Assembly: GCA_905220665.1 (NCBI GenBank)
Contig: CAJNAR010000172.1
Location: 310,001 to 374,000 of the forward strand
Origin: Albugo candida
Taxonomy: Eukaryota > Oomycota > Peronosporomycetes > Albuginales > Albuginaceae
Direction: 5' to 3'
Length of the DNA stretch: 64,000 bases
The notes under the pieces are model-generated. The model saw only the letters and a program-made list of their open reading frames with translations, made no database searches and was not told where the DNA came from. The translations under genes were made by a program, and so were the position numbers. The stretch's first letter is position 1, and each line of letters opens with the position of its first letter. Shown piece after piece: positions 51,769 through 64,000 of the stretch.

Positions 51769-51999
51769 CGTACTCAGGACACCAATAAGTCACGACATTT
51801 TTTAATCGAATTTCTTGAACTCAGATTATCGGTCGGAAAATAATTTCAGATACAACCAAGATGACTTCTTCGATCATCACGTAAGGCATCGATAGGATGA
51901 TAAGGTGCCGTCATGCATGATACATGCGTGTTGAAGAAGGCATTCACACGATCAGCCAGCATTGACATTTCCCAAACGTCCATCCGTCCTGAGAGAACA

Positions 52000-54900
52000 C
52001 GATCTTGAAAACTATTTCCGATATGTATCATGTGGTTCGTCTACCATTTCAAGCGTTATCGAATTATGAGTAGCAGCTTCGTATTATGATTCTTGGTCGC
52101 AGTGGAGCCACATCGGCTGTTCCTGTAGTGTTGACGGCGTTGGAGAACACCAAGATTTAAAAGTTCAATGCTCGAATCAATCTGATAAAAAATATAAATG
52201 CATGATTCCACACCAAGATGTGCTCTTCCATTCAACCATTTCGCCATGTCGATGTGGTGTCCAAAGAGAGCTAAATAAATTGTAATAATTTTCTCGAAGC
52301 AGTTCTCTACTGCGCAGAAATAATTTTCAGCGTATCGGATGCGAACGTTCAGAGAAATTGAATGCGCTGTAGATTCGTTTGACGCACTTCAAAAGCGGTT
52401 TTTAGTTTTTCATCCTGTCCCCAAAAATAGAAAAAATATTTTTCAATCAAGTGAACATCTTTCGGGTCTTTTGATGTTTCCGACCTAGCACAAATCGATT
52501 CAGTCTCGACTGCCTCAGTCGAAAGGTCTCTGCTGGTATGTCAACGCGCATAATGTAACGCCAATGACGTGACAAATCATCTTCTTTGCAACCAATAGTC
52601 GACCGCGTACAATTCATGCACGGCGAAACAGTAAACGAAAACCATCATCAAAACGCTATTCGAGAGCTTTTATAGCAATCGAAGGAGGAGGTATTTTTAA
52701 TCAACAGAATTCGCAAATACCTGGTCGAATCCCCCCAACCCAATGTGGTCGATTGGGAATACGAATAAACGGCATGATTTGATTCAACGAGATTAAAGAT
52801 GATATGCCATGTTGAAATTCGCAATAAATTTATTGCAGAAAACTTGGAAGTGTCGAGTTGCGTCAAATCATCATACGTTTTTTCTAAAAGCAATGTCAAC
52901 TCGTCTACAAAACCAAGTCCAGTTGCGACAGTGTTGCCCCTGGTCTAAATGGCATGTTCTTCATGTTGACGAAGTAAATTCTCAAAGGGTTTGACCTGCA
53001 TAAAATACGTAATTCTAAGAGTGCGTCGCCTTTTTGACTTCATGTAGTGATGTAATGGATGGTGTGATATTGCAATTAGAAATGAATTGTGCTTTCGTAT
53101 CGGTTTAGGAAAGACGAAGTCAGTCGATACACTTTTGTCAGGCGCCCGTTCTTACGAAAACATGCGATACGTATACGTCCAAATCACTCGGTCATAGGGG
53201 TTTTTCAAATTCAAGAAAGAGGCATACAATTCTTCCCATGATCAGTGAACAAGTCTTGTATGTCGGAGATATGTAGTTTGTGATGATGCAGCGTCCATCC
53301 TTGCGTAAATGGGTATTCATTATGATGATCAATTTTGGAAAAACCGCTGTGATTGATGTGCCAATGCTTTGTAAAGCACTTTCACGTTTCCACAAAGCAC
53401 TGCGCGCAAGCTGTAGTTGTCAGGATCACGTCATGATCCTTTCTTGTAAAAGAAGGTGATTGCTCAGTGACGTTTGGCACCTTTAACTAGCTGACATTCG
53501 AGCACTATCTTTATCACCTGATACTCTTCATTTACTTTCGGCTGAAGCTTAGATAACGCAGCTGATACTCCATCCACAGCAGGAGAGAAAATACTTCGCA
53601 TATCCTTCTCCGCTTCCTCTCTCTCTGTCGTAATCAAGCAAGTTGAGAGACGGTCTTCCCTTTAGAATCAACGGAAACTTGGATTGGTTCCACAATCTTT
53701 TCAGATTTCTTCAACATTGACCAACTAATCCGGTCTCTGCGCTATTGAGAGTACCCCTGAAACCACCCAGTGATCCCTGAATTCATCAACGCTATCAGTG
53801 GGGCTCGATTTCAGGGTTCTATATAGGCTGGTAATATAATTGACCGGCACACGACGACAGAAACTATCCGGAGAAGTGAAGCAGACTTTAGATCGTTTTC
53901 CATATGCTTCATGTGATGATCGAAGCATTCATTATGGTTGTTTTGGCATTTTTATTGACTGGAAGTCGAGCTGTTTTTTTTTTGTGATTTGTTTCGAATA
54001 AATGCCGTGATTGATTGGTGTCCGGAGTCCGAAATTGAGCTGCTGGGGCTTCCTAAGACACGCTTATTAGAGCAAACACCACGCGGGTATCTTGTACAAA
54101 CGTTTCTAATTCACTAGAAGATGGTTTTCATGATCGTCTTCTAGCTTTCCAACACTTATCCGGATTCGAAGTTTCCTACTTGTTCGAGCACCAAATCTGC
54201 TTTTCGTTTGAATAATCCGACAAGTTGAGTACAATAAAATAAAAACGATGTACAGTTTAATATCCCCGTCTTGGATTCAAGTCGGATTCGCAGAATAACA
54301 TTTTGTGCCAGACGATCCCCTGCATGCCGTGGTCGAAAATATCTGTATTCTTTTATAAGTGCTCCTATGTAATTCAGGCGTTCGTTGCGTGGTGGAAGTC
54401 CTGTGTAATCTTTCAACCTCAAGTAGTCGAATGTTGAATCCTCGAGACGTTTACCTTATCCAACTTTCAATCCCGTTACAAACACGCTAATCACACGATT
54501 CACGTCGAACTAGGATACATGAGCATCGATAGCTTGATAAATTGGTATCTTGATATCACCAAATACGAGACGTGCTGCGGTCGGCTCAAAATGTATCAGA
54601 GCAACGTCTCAAAAAAAGCACTCTTTACTCGTGATGAGTTGATATCCATTGGAAAAGTCGGGCGGGATATGTTGCCTCTTACGACAACATCGAAACGCTG
54701 AGTTGTGCAACGCTATGCTATAACAGGAATCATATAGTATCTTGGGACATCAAAATATGGTCCGCTGTTTCAAATTAGACCAAATATCTAGAAGGAGAGG
54801 TATGTTTTGCTCGAAAGTAAGCATATTTGACAGCCCTCCGCCTACTATGTAATTACTCGAAAAAGTCTTCTTGAAAGGGTGCACGGAGTATTCATTAATA

Positions 54901-57700
54901 AAAATGCACTTCTATATCATCCTTCAATAAGACCAAGATTATTTATCACTCTCCAATAAACCTACTGTTTCTACTGTCCATTGACGAAGCTCATCTGGCC
55001 GTTCAAGTGGAGCTCGGTCCGCAGTATAGGTAAGACTTGAGCAGATCTTATCTCCAACACAAGAATTGAGAATTACCGAGGGTGCCGATCGCATCCAAAC
55101 ATATCCTCTCGTGGTTGATTTGTCATTGTAAGACAAGTACACTTCTGTGTGTTGTAGAAGGCAACTGACACAATATAGCTAGTTTGACGCTTTACATTCA
55201 TACTCCACGAACGCGATACTATCACCGGCAGGCCAGACTTCTGTGCCAGACTTTGATAGTAAACGCGAATAGATCTTTTGAGATGGTACATCATCCCCAT
55301 TGTGTGTTGATATGATTATTAGGAGGCCATACACCTACTGGGATGCGACTAGCAGTAAACTTGTGGATGGCACTTTGGTCGGGAGTATGTTTGGGATCCG
55401 GGAAAATGAAGGCTTGGTGCTCAGAGCAGAATGCATGAGGGACCTCCTGAATTTTAAAACATGTCCATTTACTGCATTTCATTGGGTTCTTTTGATTTAA
55501 CGCCCTAAATTTCTTCGCATCAGGCCGTGAAGTGAGTACAACTAAAAGCGACGTATCTGTAAGCGTGTAAATTTCTTGTTGTTGGGAAGCTGAAGAAAAG
55601 AATATATCCATGTGCGCAGCACAAGTATGTCGTTTCGACGGAGCATGATACGATATGTGGCAGAAGCCAGCCTTTTCATCGATAGAGTGCGGCTTTAGTG
55701 GGATCGCGTACATTTCTGTGGGCATCATTTGGTTACCATGATACATCTTGCAGTCATCTTTTTCTAGCAGTACGGATTTACATTCTCGGTCCTTGTATAA
55801 TAAATTTTCTGAAGTACCCACCAGTAAAATCGCATGCCTAAACGATAAAAATATCGTGGCACGAGCTCCCACTACCTTTTTCAGGATACGACCGATGCAT
55901 TCCAAACTCCTGTTAATAACCGAGGTAGTTTTGAGGCTGACGAGCTTGTCGGATTCTAATATCCCAAGGGTATTGGTGTATGTGAACGCTTGCAGTATAG
56001 CGGACCGTGAGGAAGAAGCTCTTGCCATCCTTTTGTGGGCAAGAAACTTCAGGATCTGTGTGATATCCTACGAGCTCTTGTGTTTCTCACATGAAAATGC
56101 TGATTTATGGCTTCGTTTGTCTCATCGTGCATCTCATTTGCTTTTTCTGAATCTTGTTGCTGCATAGCTATAACATTGACCGCTTTATTACATTCGCTTG
56201 ATTCCCAGCTATTTATTTTCGAGCAGAATGTTCTCTCACAGCTGTTGATGATTTTTTTCTATTCATGAATGCTACGAAAGACGCAGAACGCAGCAGATGA
56301 AATGGGCGACCTTTTAAATAAGAAATATGTTTGAATAGCTAATGAGTTGCTGTGCATAGCCAAACATTCTCGACAAACGGCGTCTTCACGAAAAGAATGG
56401 ATGATGCAACGCATCGACGGGTGATCATTTTGTAGACCTTCAGTTCCCAAGCTGTTCTCATTTGTGATTTCTTGAGCTTGGTGCAACAGTGGAGAAACTT
56501 TCGATTGTTGATCAGTTACAACATCAAACATCTTCATGTGCCTGGCTTTTAGATGACTTTCGAAAGATAATGGGATTTCTGATACTTGTCTACGTATGCT
56601 TGATGAATTATCATACGTCCATTGTCGAGGATGATTCTTTTTTTTTTCAGCCTCGTCCACCTTCGTTTTTGCAATTGATGCTGCGAGTAGTTGGATAATG
56701 TTCTCGATCGAATTTGATTTTTCTGTAGTGGTAACATGCTGATAGCCGCTTCGCGTTGGATCAGTCAAGATATATAATTTGGTTGTATGAGCTGATATGC
56801 GACATGTTTCCCTAGAATTGCATTATGATAAAAACGCTTGTACCAGATCTGTATAACGTCCATAAAACCAGTAGAGTTTGTAGGTCTGGCTGGCTTGAAT
56901 CAAATCAATTCTTTTGTTTCCGATGAACAAGACGAGGCACCGGTGACACGGTAGGAAATCCCCCCGCGCTACACTCGTCACATTAAAAATGCCTGCCACA
57001 TCTTGAACATAGCTGGACTGTAGCTCCCCAAACACTGACACTAGCGCATCGAGAAGCAAGACATACAACGCGGTGCTCCACATTCTATTCTCTTGCCTTC
57101 GTGGAATTAATTGGGTACTTTTGACACTTGGCATCGAATCAGCCAATCGTCATGCCTTGTTTATGCCTCGCTACATGTCATTATATAAACTAATCCGTAC
57201 ACGTTTTTTAAAGACTCTGTTATGTCTCATAACTCAAGTGCTCAATCCGAAAAGACACCCAGATCGACGCAGCAGTCATCTATTTCCGCACTGCCTTTGC
57301 ACAATGCTAGCGTTTTTTTCCATATACTAGTGCAAGAAAATCCGCATTCCAAGTGGCTCGTACATGTGATATGTGATAGATATAATTCTTCTTTCCAAGG
57401 TCTTCACACTAGAGGATTGGCTATTTGTGCGTATTGACACTTTGTTGACGATGCCATCAAGTGCTCGCACCGATACTGCAATCCGTTTATGGATTCGACT
57501 GGAGGTCCAGACTTCTTTGATCCTACGTCCGCTTTGTTTCGATGAATTCTGACGCTCTGAATGAGGCCTTAATAGATCGCGCTGTGGCGATCTAACACAC
57601 TTGTATATGGCAAAGACATAACAATACCATGACGGTAATATACAAAATATCATTATATCACACATTCACTGTGATAACGCTCATTGTGCACCACGAATAA
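52000..57700. repeat. Segmental duplication, unit C (decayed)
   Basis: Direct-orientation counterpart of unit A (38300-43900), more diverged and with dead coding content: relic sequence at 52000-54900 and the broken CHXC copy at 54939-57083. The segment directly follows the B arm and the small fragment at 51529-51768. Confidence 0.7.
54939..57083 (-). pseudogene. Broken CHXC effector gene, copy C
   Basis: Homologous to copies A and B along the whole length. It keeps the signal peptide (MWSTALYVLLLDALVSVFG) and the motif as CHRCLVLFIG, again with Gly at +6. Lesions: TAT to TAA after LVQAFLS (about 56823), a TAG after RSIHE (about 56257), a one-base deletion near 56115 with a further TAG shortly after, and another frameshift near 55300. 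Overall residue identity to A/B is moderate, so it split off long before A and B became identical. It cannot encode the full protein. Confidence 0.85.
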
Positions 57701-60700
57701 GCCAGAGAAAGACATAATCTAGGAATGCCGAACGTATAATTGCCATTACACCGCTACTGCAATTTCATTTTGCAAGTAGAACACCGCTGTTGTATGGCCG
57801 CTAACAAACTTTTTGCGTTGCATTTTTGAATGTAGTAAAAACAGAAATGCTTTCTGCTGATTGGGATCTTGAAAGTTGGTTACTTGAAGGCAACTAATGG
57901 AATTTAAATAGGAAGTGGTCGATAAAAAGATGGCTATTCTCATGTATTCCATTGATATCACCGTGGGTGCTGCGGTGTTGTTTCTCGTCGGTATAAACAA
58001 GGAGGCCATCGCATATATTGAAGTGACCGGGGATCATTTTCATTGCACCATCTTGAATTAAGAAAAAGTGTTGCAAATCATTCCCTAAGGCTTAACGCAG
58101 CTCGTCAATATCACTTTGGGGAACTTCTCGCCATACACCTTCAAACCATTAAGACCAGCACTTGATGCCCATGCCCACATCTGAGCTTGAATATAAATGG
58201 AGTAGCACATTTTGTAGACAATAATCAACAATGGTGACGGGATCCAAATCACTACCCCTTAGTGAAATATTGGATCCATCAAACATTTTCTAAGAGGTGG
58301 GCAGCGCAAATGAGAAGCAATTTCTCCAACTCTAGAGCTATCGCTGCTCTTGTCAAACAAAAAACTAGTTCCAGCACAGATCTTCAACATGTAGCTACAG
58401 CTTGGTACATTACGTCACAATAGGGTGGAACGTTCTCACCAACATGCCGATTCCATCGCGTCGGAAACGTACCATCTTCACCGAGTTCTTGAGCAGAAGA
58501 TCCTCAATAAATCATCAGTGGATGCGATGCTTTGTCCACCGCACTCTCATTTGACTTTATACACGCTAGTAGCGCACGGTTCATAACGATCGGATGATTG
58601 AGTGCCACTTGGATAAAGTTGAGGATTCATGCAGAGAGGGACTAGCATGACCGCATGTGTCATTTGTACGTCATCCCGGACCCGGTAGCCCGGGAGGATT
58701 GTGCGGAAAGCATTTTTCGGATTCACTCTCCATTTGCTATCCAACCTCGCCAACTCTCATTGATCGCTCCGCTGTTTGAAAATCCGTGTGGTGTGGTTGT
58801 AAAAAATGGTCGTCCTCGTTTGATGCGGTCCCCGCATTTGGGATCCGTTTTTTCACGGCAATAATTTGAAGTGTTGTCCGTGTATCAATTTGGCAACCGC
58901 TCTGCCTCCACCGACATAGATCGAGCACAGATTATTAATCTTTGGTACCCATCACAGGTAGAGCACGATTTGTGCTTTCAAAACCATGTGTCCAAATGAC
59001 TCTCTACACGGTGACGTTTATCGCATCAACAAACTAGGTGCAAGGTTATATCCCATGTCACTTCATTGGTTCTGATGGTACTGGTGAGCTTTTTGTCTTT
59101 CAGAGGAAGGAGTGGAGAGGCTGGTTGTGGCAATGAGCTTGCGTCAAGTAGTGTGATTTCGAGAGGAGGTTTGAGCTCCAACGATATCTAGTAGACTCGT
59201 TTCCGTTCTACTTTTTTGTCACCTCTTTTTGATTCGTAATCGGCATATCCATGGTTTTTGAGGCGACCACAGATGCCGGTTTTGTTGTAGTTTTCTTTGG
59301 GTTTGGAGCTGCCACGGCTCCTAAATCCAAACACTTGAGTTCACACGGACCGAAGCGTGGTCGCTCTGTCGGAATTGGGGCATTCTTACACCGCAAAGGG
59401 AAGATTTGTTGCCGAATGTGATTCGTTCGCATACCTTCCTAGCATGCACCAATTCTTCGCGGCCCGTGGATGACGCAAAGTAAATTCTCCACGTCGACAT
59501 AATCACTCCTTGGTTAGAATTTGCGTCCCGAAAGGTATCGAGAGTGATTACGTGCCTCTTTTTGTGAAGGGATTCCAAAATACCCTCGCTTTCGACGTCA
59601 AGATCGACTTCAAACAGGTCTAGTTATAGCGATGTTCCGAGTATCTTACTCTCCAAAATTCTTTTCACCAAGTACGGTGGCCGACTGGCGCTCCACTTGT
59701 TCGCAACTGTGCATGCATGCCATCATTGCTAGAAAATTCCTTCTTGGAAGCTTGAAATTCTGTTTTTCTTGTGACTATCCAAAAGAGATTCGAATACCGG
59801 GTTGCCGTGATCTCGGAGTAATTAGGTTAATAATTTCCCATTTCGAATGTTGCTGAATTCCTGATTCATCTTCTTCAAGATCGAGAAAACAATGTTCATG
59901 TTCCATGGTAAATCCCGTATAGCAAGTTCGCAATGCAATGCCGGATCAAATTAGCACATAAATGGTGGGGTTGTGCAAATACTTTGAAGGACCATGATGC
60001 AATGTATGCAAAATGGTGATTCGGATTGTTGAGCAATCCGTAATTCGATAAATGAGGAGAAGAATATGAATATATGAAGTCCCGGAAGAAAGTATCAATC
60101 ATATGAAATGTTCTATGACACATTTGAGAACAATTCATAGAAGTCGCAAACGTTGTCATTATTACCGGAAATATTACGTTTTGAGATGATACGTCGTCTT
60201 CATTAATGGAGAAAAATTGCGATTCGTTACGGTGCAAGAAAGTGATTTACGTAAATATGACCTCGACTACATTCTGCTAATTCCGTTTCCAGCGCATAAG
60301 TAATAGGCCGTATTGCCTGGATTTAAAAAATGACGACAGCCCAATTTGGGTCCTGTCCAGGATAAATTCAAATATGCTGCAATATCGGATGATTCAAGCT
60401 TTGGGAGCTCCACTCGATATCACGCTTCCGGTATAACCTTGTCCTTACGTAACGAGGTTTGCGACTTGGCGATGTCAGCCTAAATAGGACGTTTCGTTTT
60501 GTTCCCGCTTGCAGTAGCCTTCTGCTACCCTGTATCGGGACAGTAGCAGTACCACACGTACCATCCTGTTCCGTGTGCTGGGGTGAGTGACGACTCATCG
60601 ACAATCATGCAATCACCCAATGAAAAGTGACATTGCAGGGTTGCCACTTTAGACCAAGCCGACGCTAACGCTCTTGATTGTGTCGAATTGTAGACTTAAA

Positions 60701-62330
60701 GCAATGTTTTTGAGAAAGAATGGTTAAAAACATTCTTTCCAGGCTTGTAACTAAATTGACTTGTTTCGTAGTAGCTCGTAAATTGAGAACTTCACCGCAG
60801 CGCAGAAGATAGAGCCATCCTAGGTTTGAATCAATAGCCAAGTGATATTTACAAATTCGACTGCTGATTGAGCCAGATAAAGGATGTACTGAGTTCCTTC
60901 ATACACACCAAAAGCCGTGGAAGCAAATAAACGGACGTTTGAAGTCTGCAGTATAGCGGTGGAGCTTCCAAAGCCAAAGCTTCCGACATTTACAACATTC
61001 TACAACTAGAATCAGATGTAAGGCACTCGAAGTGGTCGGTTTTGGCTGAAACTTAGAAACAGGGAGGCCCTTCAAATATGTTAAAGGCCGCTTGCACAAG
61101 ATATAAAGACGGATCAAGCATTCATAGCACTCCAATGGGATGATAATGTACTCTTTTATGGAAGACTATGGCGATCGTGTATTTAACATATAGCGCACTT
61201 TAGATTCAAATTATTGCCTAGTTGCAGTAAATGCCGGTAGAAACATCCGGGTGATGGTTTCAACGGAGGTTGCACAAAAGAAGTCACAGTGACGCCCACA
61301 AAATCATTCCGGAAGACGACGAGGTTAAAATGTTGAGGAGCGGAACGAAAGGAATACAAAGACAAGATTCTTGAGCTCTACTCTCCACTCACTATAGTCC
61401 ACCAGGACTCACAACGATTCTTCCTGGAGAAAATTGACTCGATAGTTGAAAGCAAGTATGAGATGACAAAGATCAACGACGGATATGTGAATATACGACT
61501 GTTTCTAACAAGAAACAGCGTCACCGCATCGGGGCATTTCATCATATGGTTTGAGAGGTGCAACCAGAATCCATTCTTGATTTCTTCATAATCTGCGTAT
61601 GTAATTGTATCCAAGTTATCCAGTTGAACCATAGAATTGGCTATGTCATAAGAAACGGTCAACCTTTATTGTTCGCAACACACGACAATCGCGAAAACTA
61701 ATTGCCCCAAACGGTTTGGGGAAGTTGGGGAGCTTATGTAACTCGATTCCAAAAAGTTCGCTTCAACAACTTCAACCGAACAAACTGGTCCAAGAAGATG
61801 TACAAAAAGATATGTGCGTAAGCAAATCCACATTTACAAAGCCTCGGTAGGCTTTTCTTAAGAAGAGACTGGATATCCCATTACTCGACAAGGGGTGCTA
61901 TTAGAATGTATGGAATCAAATGACCTAGCTTCGGATAGGACGTCTCATCTCCTGTTCATCAATTAATCATTAGCCTACCACCTTTTTGGCAAAGACTTAA
62001 CATTTGCAACTCGATGGAGACGTCATCTGGGACGAAACTCCCTAAGAAACGTGAAGTTTCGTTTCAAAATGTCAGTTCATGGTGAACATCAGCGACAGCA
62101 TTCTAATTAAAATGACCCGAGCGACGAGAGCTACTGAGGTCATCGATTTGGCTCTCATATTTACGGCACCCACGTGATACACTAAATATCATGGTGTCCA
62201 TCATAATACCGCCGCCCCGGTGATTTGGATTCCACTCACCACTGCAGATTAATGCAGATCAATTTGTTGCCTCGCTCAGTGATGGGAGTGAGGTTGATGC
62301 AAACAGTTTGATTATGTCGTTGACTTTGAC
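57700..62330. other. Long decayed, gene-poor region
   Basis: Many minus-strand pieces look protein-like but are short, change frame and mostly lack ATG (for example LVYTDEKQHRSTHGD near 57990, ARLDSKWRVNPKNAFR near 58740, IYFASSTGREELVHARKV near 59470). A plus-strand open stretch at about 61340-61590 (LELYSPLTIVHQDSQRFFLE) has no start. I see no intact gene, transposon terminus or RNA gene. Best read as a graveyard of old genes. Confidence 0.5.
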
Positions 62331-62600
62331 CGTACGAAGAGAGCATTATCCCGTACGCACAAAAGGGTTGAGAAACGAAATGGAGCGCATGTTTGTTCCA
62401 TTTACATGATGATCACACTTTTTGGTTTTCTTCCCATTCTCACACAAGAGCATACATAGGGCCATAATCCAATGATTTCAACGAATGCATTTCGCATTTG
62501 TATCCTCAAACGCCGTCAACTCAGATATTATTTGATCGTAATAACAAGAAGGTGTACACTGGGCATTGCTTTCAATTTCGTAACTGGTTCGTTCGCGAGC
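62330..62600. repeat. Dispersed repeat, second copy
   Basis: Matches 43930-44200, with the first ~70 bp in direct orientation and the rest inverted, as detailed for the first copy. The mixed orientation points to an internal inversion in one of the two. Confidence 0.6.
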
Positions 62601-63118
62601 GCTGGAAAAGTATCCAAAAGAGTAAGTTGGTAGAAAGTCAACATCAACAAAATGACGGTACTAATTGCTGTGATTGCCGCAGTATAACATATCCCTTACG
62701 TATCGATTCTATGAGCAAACTGCTGAACAAATGCCACAAAACCGAGCGAACTTCACGTGACACAGCCGTTTCTTTGTGCACAATAACGCAATGAGCAGAT
62801 GAAAGTTGCCTTTCTCCCCATAGGACATATAAAGAAAGCTCCGAGATTGCATTTGATATTACACCAATTGGATCAGACTCAGGCAGCTGTACACTATCGA
62901 ACTCGCAAGGCTTTCTATCCGCATTCACTCTCTTTGTAATGATAGGAAAAAAGTTGACATTCCGACTTTTTTGAAAAATGTCAAAGGAAATCGCAAAAGA
63001 TCTCAAAATCAAAGAAATGGAAATGTTTACACACTTACGATCCCTTCTCTTCAAACTGCTACCTCACAACACGAACGGAACGGAGGAATCCCATAGAAAT
63101 GTGATATAATGGAAAGCC
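62601..63118. other. Gap without supported gene
   Basis: A 136-codon minus-strand open stretch (62644-63054) lacks an ATG and any motif. Otherwise nothing. The 3' part should be the 3' UTR of the next gene. Confidence 0.35.
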
Positions 63119-64000
63119 TCAATGCTCCATAATACTCGTTGCTTCCGTTCGAAGTGCATCCAATTGCTTCATCGCGACATGAAATTCCGTCATTTTCCCT
63201 TGATTCACACAATCAGCCACCAATTGAGCTGCAACTCGTAGTCGTTCCTCTAACGGTACGTCCACGTCCGCGAGCTCCGTATTACTATTGCAGCTCGAAC
63301 GTATATTTCCTGCTGCGGATCGCACGGATGTGAGCCCAATACCCAAAGAGCTCTGTATGATCTCTTCTTTGAATCGATTCTTATCCGCATTGCTGAGTGA
63401 TCCCCTTCGCGCCATTTCCGCTACTTTTCGAAGTCGAACGCCATTGGGACTCATCATTGGCAATCCTTTACTGTCGAGACCACAGACGCCATCTACATCG
63501 CCATCAGAATCTTCCTCTTCGGGCGGCGGTGGAGGAATGGAATGTTCGGATGGAATCTCTAAAGCACGCGATGTTTTGCTGCTCACAACAGCGTGATAGA
63601 ACGGAATAAAATCACTCGAAGTATTGACATTTGCCAGTACACGATCATCGACACTTTGCTCAGTATTGCTCGATACAAACGCATTGAATCTGTGGTCTGA
63701 CACCATCTGCTCATCGATTCCGGGCATTGATCCGTTCTTCACGTAATGTGCGCCATGAACCGCTTTGCTTTCGCTTATTTCACGCGCCAATTCCAAACGA
63801 CTTTTACTTCGTCGACGAAATTTGAAAAATTCCGCAGCATTCCCAAAACTCGCGCGTTTGATTGAATGTGACGGAGAAAACATTGCCGTGTTTATTGGAG
63901 TGTTTGTAGAGTCTGTAGGGATACTTCGTTGCCGGACAAGATGAGTCGAAAAGGAGCCCAATTGCGTCGCTGCTTCTGCGGCTGGGGATTTGAGATTGGA
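63119..64000 (-). CDS. Unknown protein, C-terminal part (5' end outside window)
   Basis: The frame is open to the right edge, so the gene starts beyond 64000. At least 294 residues are visible: a Ser/Thr/Ala-rich stretch, a basic patch (EFFKFRRRSKSRLELAR), a poly-proline run followed by acidic residues (SIPPPPPEEEDSDGD), then a more conserved-looking helical end (KVAEMARRGSLSNADKNRFKEEI and VPLEERLRVAAQLVADCVNQGKMTEFH). The RRGSLSNADKNRFKEEI segment followed by a helical bundle is suggestive of a signalling or trafficking regulator, but I do not recognise the family. The poly-Pro run could bind SH3/WW/profilin-type partners. Confidence 0.65.
   Translation of the reverse strand, partial: SNLKSPAAEAATQLGSFSTHLVRQRSIPTDSTNTPINTAMFSPSHSIKRASFGNAAEFFKFRRRSKSRLELAREISESKAVHGAHYVKNGSMPGIDEQMVSDHRFNAFVSSNTEQSVDDRVLANVNTSSDFIPFYHAVVSSKTSRALEIPSEHSIPPPPPEEEDSDGDVDGVCGLDSKGLPMMSPNGVRLRKVAEMARRGSLSNADKNRFKEEIIQSSLGIGLTSVRSAAGNIRSSCNSNTELADVDVPLEERLRVAAQLVADCVNQGKMTEFHVAMKQLDALRTEATSIMEH

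Noticed and set aside
59896..60237. 113-codon minus-strand ORF as a gene
   Set aside because: It begins with a TTG-type start rather than ATG, has no recognisable motif, and lies in a region of decayed fragments.
62644..63054. 136-codon minus-strand ORF as a gene
   Set aside because: No ATG start, no motif, and it overlaps the edge of the dispersed repeat region.

Overview
This window looks like nuclear DNA of an oomycete, most probably a white rust (Albugo). The genes are eukaryotic. Their introns are mostly 45-60 nt (a few of 33-38 nt), start with GT, often carry a CTAAT/CTAAC-like branch site, and end with AG. At several loci spacing is so tight that neighbouring stop or start codons lie only 16-64 bp apart. 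Three copies of a large secreted protein carry a CHxC motif, followed six residues later by Gly, shortly after the signal peptide. That pattern is the hallmark of the CHXC effector class described from Albugo laibachii. No database search was possible, so the genus is inferred.

Bases 1-36,600 are gene-dense housekeeping DNA. In order they hold: the 3' end of a RING protein; a transcription-type cyclin; PEX3; a small hypothetical gene; EMG1; a 1,896-residue NHL/EGF-repeat membrane protein; an RNase T2; a Bro1/ALIX protein; a DJ-1/PfpI protein; a cysteine-rich single-pass membrane protein; a SpoU/TrmH methyltransferase; a phosphopantothenoylcysteine ligase; a five-exon RING-H2 ubiquitin ligase; a small secreted protein; a solitary 5S rRNA-like gene; a coiled-coil protein; an S28 serine peptidase; a very large tandem DH-PH-FYVE protein; EIPR1; a TPR-DNAJC8 fusion; and a NYN-KH ribonuclease. 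Most multi-exon models here were rebuilt by reading splice sites and checking that reading frame and family motifs continue across the joints.

From about 37,000 to 62,600 the character changes: few intact genes, long decayed stretches and duplicated segments. Two CHXC genes (A at 41,126-43,270, minus; B at 48,751-50,910, plus) form a large inverted repeat. Their coding regions look identical except for one substitution and a 15-nt in-frame indel at the 3' end, while the flanks differ clearly. A third copy (54,939-57,083, minus) is broken by nonsense changes and frameshifts. The segment around copy A and the segment around copy C are diverged direct repeats of about 5.5 kb. Between A and B lies a heavily decayed Ku80 (XRCC5) gene. 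At the right edge is the 3' part of another gene (minus strand).

The most interesting content is the effector locus: an inverted CHXC pair with a conversion-like identity profile, a dead third copy and a dead DNA-end-joining gene between the arms. The gene-dense side adds unusual domain combinations: TPR+DNAJC8, NYN+KH, a doubled FGD-like module, and an NHL+EGF surface protein.
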